NCBI GenBank assembly: GCA_903832665.1
Contig: CAILCG010000023.1
Coordinates: 1-64,000 of the forward strand
Direction: 5' to 3'
From: an uncultured Methanomicrobiales archaeon
GTDB taxonomy: Archaea; Halobacteriota; Methanomicrobia; Methanomicrobiales; Methanospirillaceae
Length of the DNA: 64,000 nt
Shown: positions 29,274 to 37,440 of the stretch, piece after piece
Numbering within the stretch: position 1 is the first letter of the stretch
Layout: the number at the start of each line of letters is the position of its first letter
The notes under the pieces: model-generated
The model's database searches: none
What the model was told of the DNA's origin: nothing
What the model saw: the letters and a program-made list of their open reading frames with translations, nothing else
Position numbers and translations under genes: made by a program

Positions 29274-29966
29274 TCAGTGTTTTGTACCGGTCGTGCCGTC
29301 GCTGATCACTTTCCCATCCTGGAGACTGATGATCCGGTGGAAATAGTCCTTGTGCCAGTCCTCGTGCGAGACCATCACGATCGTCTGCTGCATCTCCTCG
29401 TTGATATCCCTGAAGAGGTCGAGGACCATCCGGGAGTTTTCCGTATCCAGGTTCGCACAGGGTTCGTCGGCAAACAGGATATCGGGCTTGTTCACGATCG
29501 CCCGGGCGATCGAGACCCGCTGCTGCTGGCCGCCCGAGAGTTCCCGGGGAAGGTGATCCTGCCGGTCAAGCATACCGATCTTGGTCAGGATGTCAATACT
29601 GGCATCATGGTACTGCTCCTCGGTGCGGTCCTTCCGCAGCATCGCCGGGAGGGAGACATTCTCCATCACGGTGAGATCGGGTACCAGGGCGTAATCCTGG
29701 AATACGTACCCGAACTTGTAGAGCCGGAACATCGTCTTCTCATAATCATTGAGCTGCGAGACATCCGTCCCGTCGATCACGATGCTGCCGGACGTGGGTA
29801 TATCCAGAAGACCGAGCATGTGCAGGAGGGTAGTCTTGCCGCTCCCGCTCGCTCCCATAATACCGAGGAACTCGCCCTTTGCGATATCGAGGGTAACCCC
29901 ATCGAGAGCGCGGACTTCAACATCCCCCATGCGATAGATCTTCTGGAGATCGCCTATCGTTATCAT
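29274..29966 (-). CDS. ABC transporter ATP-binding protein (MacB/LolD type)
   Basis: 230 aa. Walker A is GASGSGKTT, signature LSGGQQQRVSIARA, Walker B ILFADEPCANLD, followed by the switch His in VMVSHED. It belongs to the LolD/FtsE-like group that partners with MacB-type permeases. Last gene of the PadR operon, 4 bp after the permease gene. The permease is a mechanotransmission type, so substrate is likely an envelope lipid, peptide or lipoprotein. Confidence 0.95.
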   Translation of the reverse strand: MITIGDLQKIYRMGDVEVRALDGVTLDIAKGEFLGIMGASGSGKTTLLHMLGLLDIPTSGSIVIDGTDVSQLNDYEKTMFRLYKFGYVFQDYALVPDLTVMENVSLPAMLRKDRTEEQYHDASIDILTKIGMLDRQDHLPRELSGGQQQRVSIARAIVNKPDILFADEPCANLDTENSRMVLDLFRDINEEMQQTIVMVSHEDWHKDYFHRIISLQDGKVISDGTTGTKH

Positions 29967-29970
29967 GGTA

Positions 29971-31185
29971 TCAGGCCCTCATGGCGGTCTGGATATCCTC
30001 GCGGGACACCTGGTACGCGGGCACATACCCGGCCACAACCGCTGCACAGAACAGGATCACCGAGTTGATGAGCAGATCCATGGGCGTGATGTAGAGGGTT
30101 GCAGACCATTCGGGGGTTACGACAGGGTGTATTGCCATGTATGCAGCAAGACCCAGCGTGACGATGATCCCCAGGATAATACCGAGCACCCCGAGAATGA
30201 TCACCTGGAACCCGTAGTTGTGCATGATCACTTCCTTGTCCACCCCGATCGCCTTTAAGATCCCAATCTGCCGGCGGCTGTTGATGGTCTTGATGGTGAT
30301 GACGATGAAGAGGACGACGGTCGTGATGATGATGCTCACGATCAGCGAGACCATGTTGATGATGGCGAAACTCTGGAGTGCACGACCCATGCTCTTGGCC
30401 AGGAGATCGCTGGTGGTCTGGACCTTCTCCGAGACGCCGTACTGGATCAACTCGTTCTTGATGAAGGTCTCTGAATAGCCGGATTTTGCCTTGACGGTGA
30501 TATAGTCGGCATTGTCCAGCGACCGGGGGTCAGCCAGTGCCATATCGGTCGACGTTGTGTACACCGCACTGTCGGCCTGGCTCCAGCCGGTGAAGAAGAT
30601 GCCCTTCACCCGGTAGTCCTTTACGTACCCGTTGCCATAGTCGATCGAGATCGAATCGCCCACCCGGACGCCGCCGAGCGAGGACTGGAACTCATCCTCC
30701 TGACGGATCGAGGCATCGCCTGCAACCGGCTTTCCGATGATCACTTCCCCCGTGTCATCCTGCCCGAGATAGCTGCCGGCGATCATCTTCGTGTAGAGCG
30801 GGGAGATGAGCTTCTCGTCATTGGGCGAGATTGCCCGCACCGAGGCCCCCAGGATACGCTGGCGGTACTTCAGGGTCGCCCCCTTGGTGAAATGGGGGGT
30901 GGCCCGCTGGACACCGGGCATGCCATTGATGAGATCGAGCGTTGCCCCCACATCCCCGACGTACTGGCCTCCGGTCTTCGGGCTGACCAGCACGTTGCCG
31001 ATCTCGTAGTCCACGACCTGCTTCGTGATGCTCTGGCCGATCCCGTTGAACAGGCCGGGGAGGAAGATCATGTTGGTAAAGCACATCCCGATGATGAGGA
31101 TCGTGAGGATCACGCTTGAGCGGCTTCCCCGCTGGAGCGAGCGCAGCGCCAGCAGGAACGCGACCTTTAGTTCTTTCTTACCCAT
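29971..31185 (-). CDS. ABC transporter permease, FtsX/MacB-like
   Basis: 404 aa with one N-terminal helix (SSVILTILIIGMCFTNMIFL), a large extracytoplasmic domain, and three C-terminal helices (IINMVSLIVSIIITTVVLFIVI; VIILGVLGIILGIIVTLGL; DLLINSVILFCAAVVAGYVP). This is the MacB_PCD/FtsX layout. It overlaps the NEW3-domain gene upstream by 19 bp and is followed closely by the ATPase. Confidence 0.93.
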   Translation of the reverse strand: MGKKELKVAFLLALRSLQRGSRSSVILTILIIGMCFTNMIFLPGLFNGIGQSITKQVVDYEIGNVLVSPKTGGQYVGDVGATLDLINGMPGVQRATPHFTKGATLKYRQRILGASVRAISPNDEKLISPLYTKMIAGSYLGQDDTGEVIIGKPVAGDASIRQEDEFQSSLGGVRVGDSISIDYGNGYVKDYRVKGIFFTGWSQADSAVYTTSTDMALADPRSLDNADYITVKAKSGYSETFIKNELIQYGVSEKVQTTSDLLAKSMGRALQSFAIINMVSLIVSIIITTVVLFIVITIKTINSRRQIGILKAIGVDKEVIMHNYGFQVIILGVLGIILGIIVTLGLAAYMAIHPVVTPEWSATLYITPMDLLINSVILFCAAVVAGYVPAYQVSREDIQTAMRA

Positions 31186-32426
31186 GGGAGTGTGCCGTCC
31201 CCGTTCTTTCTTGGCAGGTACCAGTAACGGTATGCCACAAACCCGAGTAGCGCAAGAAGGATGAGACCGAGAATGATATTCCCGGAACCATCTGCAACCG
31301 GCACTCGCATATTCATCGGCCGGGTCTGCGTGTGGACACCCATATCATCGGTATAGGTGATCGTGAGATTATAGGGATGACTGCCTCCTTTTGCCCCCTC
31401 GAGAAGGAAGATGGCAGGCGCATCATTGCCGGGCTTGATCTTGCCGATGAAGGCCTCTTTGGTTCCCTCTGCGGGGAGGTCGACGGTGGCTGAGACCTGT
31501 TTTGCCTCGCCGGTGCCGGTATTCTCGATACGGACGGTGAGATCAAAGGGGGTATTTTCCGTAAGGCGTGGCGGGTTGGTATCCACCGATACAAATCCCA
31601 GCTCTGCCTTTCCTTTCATCATCAGGTCGATGCCGGTTGCCTGGGACTGCGGGACGCCGTCAATCGCACTGTATTCGATGGTCACAGGGATCCGGACGAG
31701 CCCGGCATTTGCCTTCTTATCTGATAGCAGGACCAGTTGCACGGTCCGCTGTTCCCCGCCGTTGATTGCTCCCAGGTGGTAGAGGTCGGCATTCTTCGGG
31801 GCGACGACCGCACTCACGTTCTCGATCATCACGGTCACGTCATCGGCAATGGTCTGCCCCGCATTCCGGAGGGTGAGGGTGACCGGGATCTCTTCACCGG
31901 GGTTTGCAGCACTGGCAAGCGAGGTGTCCATGATCAGGATCGCCTGGCGCTGGATCCCGACCGGCGTATTGACATTCACCGGGATGGGAAACCGGGTGCT
32001 CTTTCCCCCGGTAGTGTCGATCCAGACTTCGGGATAGTACATCCCGCTCTTGTCGGGAGCCCGGATCGAGAAGCTCATGGGAATCGACTGTCCCGGTCCA
32101 ATCTCGCCCACGCGGTCATAGGCCTTGCTCATGACTTCAATGCCATTTCCTTCCAGACTGATGCTTTCGATATTGACATTGATGTCGGTAGTCTTGACCG
32201 TGGCATAGGTTGCATCCGATAACTGGCCGGATTTTTCACTGACCGTTGCACTGCTGGCAGTATTTTTTACCGTTATCGTGACGGTCCCCAGGCTGCCAGG
32301 CATGAGCACTGAAGGGGTTACTTTATAGTCGGTGATCGTTACCGTGGGTTCGCCGTCGGCTAAGACAGGAACCACGAGTGCGCACAGGAGCGCGAATATA
32401 ACAAGAATTGAGAGTGTCCATTTCAT
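31167..32426 (-). CDS. extracytoplasmic NEW3/CARDB-repeat protein with C-terminal anchor
   Basis: About 419 aa from ATG 32426 (MKWTLSILVIF), with a signal peptide ending VLADGE. The mature protein has repeated beta-sandwich modules of the NPCBM-associated/CARDB type: VTPSVLMPGSLGTVTITVKN, ANPGEEIPVTLTLRNAGQ, and LTENTPFDLTVRIENTGTGEAK. One C-terminal helix (NIILGLILLALLGFVAYRYW) is followed by a basic tail. It resembles the accessory subunits that associate with MacB-like permeases in archaea, probably shaping substrate delivery at the surface. Confidence 0.85.
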   Translation of the reverse strand: MKWTLSILVIFALLCALVVPVLADGEPTVTITDYKVTPSVLMPGSLGTVTITVKNTASSATVSEKSGQLSDATYATVKTTDINVNIESISLEGNGIEVMSKAYDRVGEIGPGQSIPMSFSIRAPDKSGMYYPEVWIDTTGGKSTRFPIPVNVNTPVGIQRQAILIMDTSLASAANPGEEIPVTLTLRNAGQTIADDVTVMIENVSAVVAPKNADLYHLGAINGGEQRTVQLVLLSDKKANAGLVRIPVTIEYSAIDGVPQSQATGIDLMMKGKAELGFVSVDTNPPRLTENTPFDLTVRIENTGTGEAKQVSATVDLPAEGTKEAFIGKIKPGNDAPAIFLLEGAKGGSHPYNLTITYTDDMGVHTQTRPMNMRVPVADGSGNIILGLILLALLGFVAYRYWYLPRKNGDGTLPWVRKN

Positions 32427-32506
32427 AACTATCGCTCTGCTGACGGGGGAGAATTTCAGATCATTTGTATTATCATCTGATAAATAATATTGGCCGTTTT
32501 TCATCA

Positions 32507-33346
32507 TCATACCATCTCAAGCCGGACATCGCCAACGCCCTGCTTCACAAATATCTCATTGACTGGGAGAACGGGATTGAATCCGGGAGGGGTATAGGCT
32601 CCGTTACCCAGGATAAATCCTGCGCCGGCTATGTCGCCTACGCCCTGGATAACCGTAACGCGGGTATTGGCGGGTATACGGAGCGTGAGATCCCCGATGC
32701 CATGCATGATGGACGCATCAAAGCGCCCGCCATGATACCCGCTGAAATCAATCGTTGTATCCCCGGCACCCGCATGCACGTCTAAGGAAGTGAGATTGAG
32801 CGTGCCCAGCACCAGCCGGCAATCCCCGGCACCAATACGCACTTCCGCAGCAACCGGGACCCGGTCTGCAAGCCGGACTTCCCAGCGGTTCGGGGAATCC
32901 ACGGCAAACAGGGCTTTTCCGGTGTGGCCTTTATCGGTGATCCGGACCGTTTTTACCGATCCCGCAAGGGAGGACGAGTATTCCGGCTGCCATTCCGGCG
33001 CTTTTGAAAAGATGGTTACTTCCATCAGGTTGCTGCCCGCGGCACCGCCATTGAGCGTGATCTCCCCGGCCCCCATATTCACCGAAATATTTCCGGCCGT
33101 GGCCCCGTCCAGCAGGAACTCCGTGGTGTTGGAGAGGATCCACGCGGTTTTGGAGAATGGAGAGTTTGCATGTCCCGTCACGGGCGAAAAAGCGCCCGAT
33201 GCGGCAAGGATGCCAAACCCAATCGCAAGGGATACGATCGCAATGGCCACCAGCCATAGGATAATCCGTGTCGGCCGGGTGTCCGGTACGCAAAGGAACC
33301 CCGCTGCCTTGCACCTTTTCTCGTCTTTTGGCTGTTCTGTGCTCAT
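32507..33346 (-). CDS. membrane-anchored beta-helical 'toastrack' (DUF4097/LiaF-like) protein
   Basis: 279 aa. A short cytosolic N-terminus with KCxxxxC-like residues, one helix (IILWLVAIAIVSLAIGFGILA), then an outer domain of repeated short beta strands rich in G-x-G-D turns (ISVNMGAGEITLNGGAAGS; EVRIGAGDCRLVLG; VHAGAGDTTIDFSG; MHGIGDLTLRIP; IQGVGDIAGAG). This is the right-handed helical toastrack fold seen with HAAS and PadR proteins. Its ATG overlaps the restored end of the HAAS gene. Confidence 0.85.
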   Translation of the reverse strand: MSTEQPKDEKRCKAAGFLCVPDTRPTRIILWLVAIAIVSLAIGFGILAASGAFSPVTGHANSPFSKTAWILSNTTEFLLDGATAGNISVNMGAGEITLNGGAAGSNLMEVTIFSKAPEWQPEYSSSLAGSVKTVRITDKGHTGKALFAVDSPNRWEVRLADRVPVAAEVRIGAGDCRLVLGTLNLTSLDVHAGAGDTTIDFSGYHGGRFDASIMHGIGDLTLRIPANTRVTVIQGVGDIAGAGFILGNGAYTPPGFNPVLPVNEIFVKQGVGDVRLEMV

Positions 33347-33822
33347 TTAACCATTCACCGTCCCGGAGATGACACGAATATTCCATTTGAGGTAGCGGAT
33401 CCCCAGGAGGTAAAAGAACCGGGCCAGGTAGTAATCCCCGATGACCAGGGTCCGACAATGATAAAGACCACGCCAATCGCAAAGACAAGGAGGAGCATTG
33501 CAATCAGGAGGAGGAACGGGACCAGGACAAAGACCAGGTTGAAGAGACCAAGCCCGAGGGTCGCGAATACCGCATGGAAGATATTGCGGCAGGAGCAGGA
33601 GTGCTCGGCTTTCTTTACGAGATGCGTTGCCCGGATCTCCCTGGCTACATCGTCCGGGGAACCCAGCGAGCGGAAGAGTTCATCTTCCGATCTTCCATCC
33701 GCCTTGCCGAGCCGGAAATGCTCCCGGTAATCGGAGAGGAGGTCTTCAAGGTCTTCGGCAGGAAGCGTTCCCTCAAGCCGGTCTCGTAAAATCCGGATAT
33801 ATTCCTGTTCATTCTGCAGCAT
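33347..33822 (-). CDS. HAAS-domain (DUF1700-like) membrane protein, frameshifted near its C-terminus
   Basis: N-terminal HAAS domain ([29 protein letters not shown]...[15 protein letters not shown]), then two hydrophobic helices ([22 protein letters not shown]...). As written the frame ends at 33355 with a poor tail. Adding one base in the GGG at 33448-33450 gives a tail [22 protein letters not shown] that ends in TAA at 33347, directly abutting the ATG of the toastrack gene (TAAATG). So a one-base loss is likely. It overlaps padR by 14 bp. HAAS proteins are thought to relay a PadR-linked signal to the membrane. Confidence 0.82.
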
Positions 33823-34132
33823 CGTTTCCCACCAGGAGCGAGTTTACCGCTGTCGTAAACCGCATCCATTCCTCTTTGAGTTCATGTTCTTCTTTCCTTC
33901 CGCTGTCGGTCAGCCGGTAATACTTACGGGGCGGTCCCTCCACGGATTCCTGGAGATAGGTAGTGACAAAACCCTCATCTTTGAGGCGGCGCAGGAGCGG
34001 GTAGATGGTGCCTTCCGAGATATCGATCTGCTTGGAGATCTCGTACACCAGTTCGTACCCGTAACAGTCCTTGTGCGCCAGAACAGAGAGAACACAGATC
34101 TCAAGTACGCCTTTTTTAAACTGGATATTCAT
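33809..34132 (-). CDS. PadR-family transcriptional regulator
   Basis: 107 aa from ATG 34132 ([19 protein letters not shown]). It has the PadR winged helix: [36 protein letters not shown], followed by [13 protein letters not shown] and a short dimerisation helix. First gene of a six-gene operon (PadR, HAAS, toastrack, NEW3, permease, ATPase). A palindrome at the predicted transcription start suggests autorepression. Confidence 0.93.
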   Translation of the reverse strand: MNIQFKKGVLEICVLSVLAHKDCYGYELVYEISKQIDISEGTIYPLLRRLKDEGFVTTYLQESVEGPPRKYYRLTDSGRKEEHELKEEWMRFTTAVNSLLVGNDAAE

Positions 34133-34260
34133 GGCTGCTCCCTGATCGAAAAGGTATGCCCGGTTCCCGCAGCGTGATGTCTCTTCGGAGGTCAAGTCGT
34201 TCGCTGCGGAAGGTTTGAGAGGGGTACTGAGCGGGCATACGCGACTGAGTGTTTAACACA

Positions 34261-34298
34261 GTATCTTGCATAACAAGATACATACTAATATTATAGTC
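34261..34298 (-). promoter_or_regulatory. PadR operon promoter with palindromic operator
   Basis: Perfect inverted repeat GTATCTTG (34261-34268), spacer CATAA, CAAGATAC (34274-34281). A minus-strand TATA-like TATAATATTAG lies at about 34285-34296, so initiation about 25 bp downstream falls inside the palindrome. A repressor bound there would block polymerase. The nearest regulator gene is PadR itself, 129 bp downstream. Confidence 0.65.
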
Positions 34299-34397
34299 CA
34301 TTGGTATAAAAGGTTCGGCCGGTGCAGGATTTCAAAAGGCCGCATGCTATTGTTCGTGAACGCCGGGGATTACCCTGATGAGAAAAGAGGTGGTGAA

Positions 34398-35336
34398 TTA
34401 CGAGGAGACCGGCCGCTCATCCGTCTCGCTCGTGGGGATGATGCAGACAACACTGCCGGGAATTACCGACTCAAGAGATCCCTTGAGGAAGTCGATATTC
34501 TCCTGCATCTCTCCTACCTTCTGTTCGGGATCAAACCCGAGAAATATGTCGATATAGATCCGGGTCCCGGACCGGCGCGAACGGACCCCGTGGAATTCAT
34601 GGAACTTCTCAAACGAGCCGACCAGTTCTTTCAAGATGACAATCTGGAGCTCCTCCTCAAGGGTCTTGTCAAAGAGATCCGGCAGTGAGGAGGAGATCTC
34701 CCGGTATCCCGCGAGCAGCAGGAACCCGATAACGATAAACGAGACGATTGGATCGATGAACTTCGCCAAGGGGTTATGCATATAATGCCATGACAGTACC
34801 AGCGAGACGAGGATCAGCAGGTCCGAGAAGGTCTTGGCCCGCCGGAGACGCCACTGGGCCTCCATGATGGGGGAGGGCTCTTTCTGCGCCAGGCGATGGT
34901 TTTTTCTCCAGTGGTACGCGTCTGCGATGCTGGCAAAGATCATGAGGGGAACGCCGATTTGCGCAGCCAGGAGTATATCGGAGACCTCATCTTCGCCCAG
35001 CCTCCTGATGGTGAAGTAGAGCAGAATCGCAAGCGATGCGAACATCACGACACCCGTGATGATGCGGGTTAAGGACTCGAGCTTTCCCATGCCGTAATCG
35101 TACGTGAACTTCCCGCCCAGGGTGACCCTCCGGATGATGATGAGGGCAAAGCTTGTGGCGAGCATCTCGTTTACACACTTGATAACGTCTGCAAAGAGGG
35201 TCATGGAGCTGGCGAGAAAAGCCGCTATGGTCTCGGGGATTATGATGAGGAAGTCGATGCAGAGGCCCGTGAAGACCAGCTTCTGTCGTGACTCTTCCCC
35301 TTTGACTTCTCCCGTGCCGATCTCTTCGCCGGCCAT
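34398..35336 (-). CDS. cation diffusion facilitator (CDF) transporter
   Basis: About 312 aa from ATG 35336 (MAGEEIGTGEVKG). Six helices, including LASSMTLFADVIKCVNEML, in which the usual metal-binding pair SxxxxADxxxN is partly altered (AD...N), and TFSDLLILVSLVLSW where a second Asp sits. YDYGMGKLESL is the typical loop after helix 3. The C-terminal cytosolic domain (EFHGVRSRRSGTRIYIDIFLGFDPE) is the CDF dimerisation domain. Exports divalent cations with H+ exchange; metal unknown. Confidence 0.92.
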   Translation of the reverse strand: MAGEEIGTGEVKGEESRQKLVFTGLCIDFLIIIPETIAAFLASSMTLFADVIKCVNEMLATSFALIIIRRVTLGGKFTYDYGMGKLESLTRIITGVVMFASLAILLYFTIRRLGEDEVSDILLAAQIGVPLMIFASIADAYHWRKNHRLAQKEPSPIMEAQWRLRRAKTFSDLLILVSLVLSWHYMHNPLAKFIDPIVSFIVIGFLLLAGYREISSSLPDLFDKTLEEELQIVILKELVGSFEKFHEFHGVRSRRSGTRIYIDIFLGFDPEQKVGEMQENIDFLKGSLESVIPGSVVCIIPTSETDERPVSS

Positions 35337-35442
35337 GTGTGTCTGTACGTGTTGACGGGAATGGTTATGAAACTTCAGGACAGGGTACATTGATCCGACG
35401 CCGGTTGACTGTTTCCTATCAGGGCTGGCTCTAAAATTTCAG

Positions 35443-36310
35443 ATCAAAGTCTGATTGAAAAATCGTAATCAAGATCTGATTAATCCGGAAATATTTTTCA
35501 ACCACGATCGGGATCGCGATGCAATTTTTTCCGGCAAGGTCCGGTTATTTTTTTTCAATTAAAGTCTGCTGAAAAAAATAAAATCAAAGTATGGTTGAAA
35601 TATTTTAAGCAAAGTCTGATGTAAAAAAATTTACCAGACTCTGCTTGAAAAATATAAATCAAGATCCGATTGAAAAATTTCAAGCAGGGTCTGGTTGCTT
35701 TTCCGGGGGGATGTTCACGCCGGAAGAACTGCATAGAATCCATATTTCATTCAAGGTCCGGTTATTTTTTTTCTACCAGAGTCTGCTTAAAAAATTGAAA
35801 TCAAAGTCTGCCTGAAACTTTTCAATCAAAGTCCGGTCTTTATTTTTCAATCAAAGTCTGCTCAAAATTTTGAGAGCACGATCTGATTGTGAATTTCAAA
35901 TCATGGTCTGATTGATCCGGATCAATGTTTCAATCAGGCTTATGATCGCGATGAAAAATTTTCAATCAGGATCCGATTCGAAAATTAAAATCAAAGTCTG
36001 CTTCAAAAATTCGAAATCGGGATCCCTTTTGAGATTCTCAAACCAGGATTGGATTACCGTACCTGAAGGAGGTTACGTCGGAACCTGCGATCCCGAATCT
36101 TTTTGAGAACAAGATCCAAGGGAAGATCGATTGATCTGAATCGACTTTTCCCATTTTCTTTCATGATCGCGGTCAAGATTGTGCAATCGGGATCCGATTT
36201 GAAAATCAATATCAAAGTCTGCTTCAAAATTTAAAATCAAGGTTCGCCCGGAAATTTTCAATCAAGGTATGGTTGAAAAATTAAAATCAAAGTCCGGGTA
36301 AAAAATTTCA
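35443..36310. repeat. array of degenerate 25-bp tandem repeats
   Basis: Unit starts fall exactly 25 bp apart in blocks: 35533, 35558, 35583, 35608, 35633, 35658, 35683; then 35750, 35775, 35800, 35825, 35850, 35875, 35900; then 36186, 36211, 36236, 36261, 36286; also the pairs 35443/35468 and 35965/35990. The first 11 bases are close to ATCAAAGTCTG (variants TCCG, TATG), followed by a 14-bp A/T-rich half (TTGAAAAATTTCA-like). Between blocks sit unlike segments sharing GATCGCGATG (about 35512, 35944) or GATCGCGGT (36165). There are no unique spacers, so this is not CRISPR. No gene is within it; it fills the gap between the CDF and HepT genes. Confidence 0.85.
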
Positions 36311-36378
36311 TTGGGAGATCGAAAGGTTCTCCACGAAACGGTGACCCTATCCTGAATCACCGCGGGTATGATATCAGG

Positions 36379-36756
36379 TCACGGTTTGCCCGACGCGGGG
36401 CGATGGTGAGGGGATGATGCCTCCAGTTCCTTAAGAAGAGCGGAGATTTTCGGTTCGATTTCCGGGAGATCGTCGGTGATAACACTCCAGACGATGGAAT
36501 AATCAATCCGTAAATACCCGTGGATGATCTTGTCCCGGAGTGCGGCCATATCGTGCCAGGGAATATCCTGATGGGGTTGTTTGATCGAATCCGGGACATT
36601 TTTCGAGGCTTCACCGATCACTTCAATCGCGCTTCTGACCGCGTGCGCAAAATAATCACCGTTGATGAGATCGTCGAGTGTCCGGTCTTTCGCGATCTTT
36701 CTCAAAAAAACGATCTCATCAAGGATATGGCGGATCCAGACCAGATCATCCTTCAA
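36379..36756 (-). CDS. hepT: HepT-like HEPN ribonuclease toxin (DUF86)
   Basis: 125 aa all-alpha protein. The HEPN active-site motif Rx4HxY is present as RDKIIHGYLRID, after AVRSAIEVIGEASKNVP. It is the toxin half of an MntA/HepT type VII pair, in which the nucleotidyltransferase adds AMP to the tyrosine of the motif. It overlaps the antitoxin gene upstream by 11 bp. The C-terminal tail is Pro/His-rich and nonconserved. Confidence 0.9.
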   Translation of the reverse strand: MKDDLVWIRHILDEIVFLRKIAKDRTLDDLINGDYFAHAVRSAIEVIGEASKNVPDSIKQPHQDIPWHDMAALRDKIIHGYLRIDYSIVWSVITDDLPEIEPKISALLKELEASSPHHRPASGKP

Positions 36757-37069
36757 TCCAGATCACCTCAGCCTCAACATGGGAACGAATGTATTTATCA
36801 ATCCCTCCCACCGTGAGCAGATCGACTTTGCGCCGGAACAGGGTTTCGAGATTGTCGGAGAGACTAACAAAGTTGCGGAGAGTGGCATATCCCTGTGCAA
36901 AATCGACAAGCACATCCACATCGCTTTTGGGCGTCTGCTCTCCGCGGGCAAACGAGCCGAAGATGCCGATCTTTGTCACGCCAAATTGAGTGCGGATAGC
37001 CGGGGCTGCGGTTTCAAACTTTCTCTGGACAATGCTTTTCCTCCGCTGCGATACGAGCTGGCCGGGCAT
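36746..37069 (-). CDS. mntA: MntA-like minimal nucleotidyltransferase antitoxin
   Basis: 107 aa. The nucleotidyltransferase signature GSX10DXD is clear in GSFARGEQTPKSDVDVLVDF. DLLTVGGIDKYIRSHVEAE is near the C-terminus, with a possible third carboxylate in the strand before it. It precedes and overlaps hepT, the usual antitoxin-first order, and AMPylates HepT in characterised systems. Confidence 0.9.
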   Translation of the reverse strand: MPGQLVSQRRKSIVQRKFETAAPAIRTQFGVTKIGIFGSFARGEQTPKSDVDVLVDFAQGYATLRNFVSLSDNLETLFRRKVDLLTVGGIDKYIRSHVEAEVIWIEG

Positions 37070-37210
37070 CTGTTCACTTCCTTAGATAATGTGTTAGGCA
37101 ACCGGTGAAAATAATGGTATGGTAAAGAGTTACAGGGATTCTGAAAAAGAGTTCGCCGCTAATACATACCAGTCATAATAGCCGGCTACGGATCCAAGAA
37201 ATCGCATGGC

Positions 37211-37295
37211 TTTCCTTACATCACGCAATCCCGCAAACCCGTTTCCGCACATGATATGAGGCGGTGGGGATTTCACGGAACGGGGCGGGCGCAGA
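37211..37295 (+). repeat. dispersed repeat, copy 1
   Basis: Contains GCAATCCCGCAAACC, TTTCCGCACATGATATGAGG and GATTTCACGG...GGGGCGGGCGC. Copies 2 (39051-39190) and 3 (40047-40186) share the same blocks in the same order and orientation. The rest of the 37070-37415 gap holds no gene that I can see; it also contains the micro-repeat at 37379-37440. Confidence 0.75.
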
Positions 37296-37378
37296 TAATA
37301 GGAGCAAAAAAGGCGATATTACAGCAACCGATTCTTCGAAGGCAATTTCAAAAAGGGAATGTGACAACTGAATGTAAA

Positions 37379-37440
37379 TGTCGGGATTGTCGGGCTAATG
37401 TCGGGATTGTCGGGATTATGTCGGGCTAATGTCGGGATTC
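37379..37440. repeat. micro-repeat at the 3' end of the AlbA_2/ATPase gene
   Basis: Six units of TGTCGGGAT or TGTCGGGCTAA, 9 to 11 bp long, run head to tail. Read on the minus strand (CCCGACAAT and CCCGACATTAG), they supply the last codons NPDISPT and the stop of the upstream gene. Because unit lengths are not all multiples of three, gain or loss of a unit would change where that protein ends. Confidence 0.75.

Noticed and set aside
35443..36310. CRISPR array
   Set aside because: The units are contiguous and degenerate with no unique spacers between identical repeats, and no cas gene is near.
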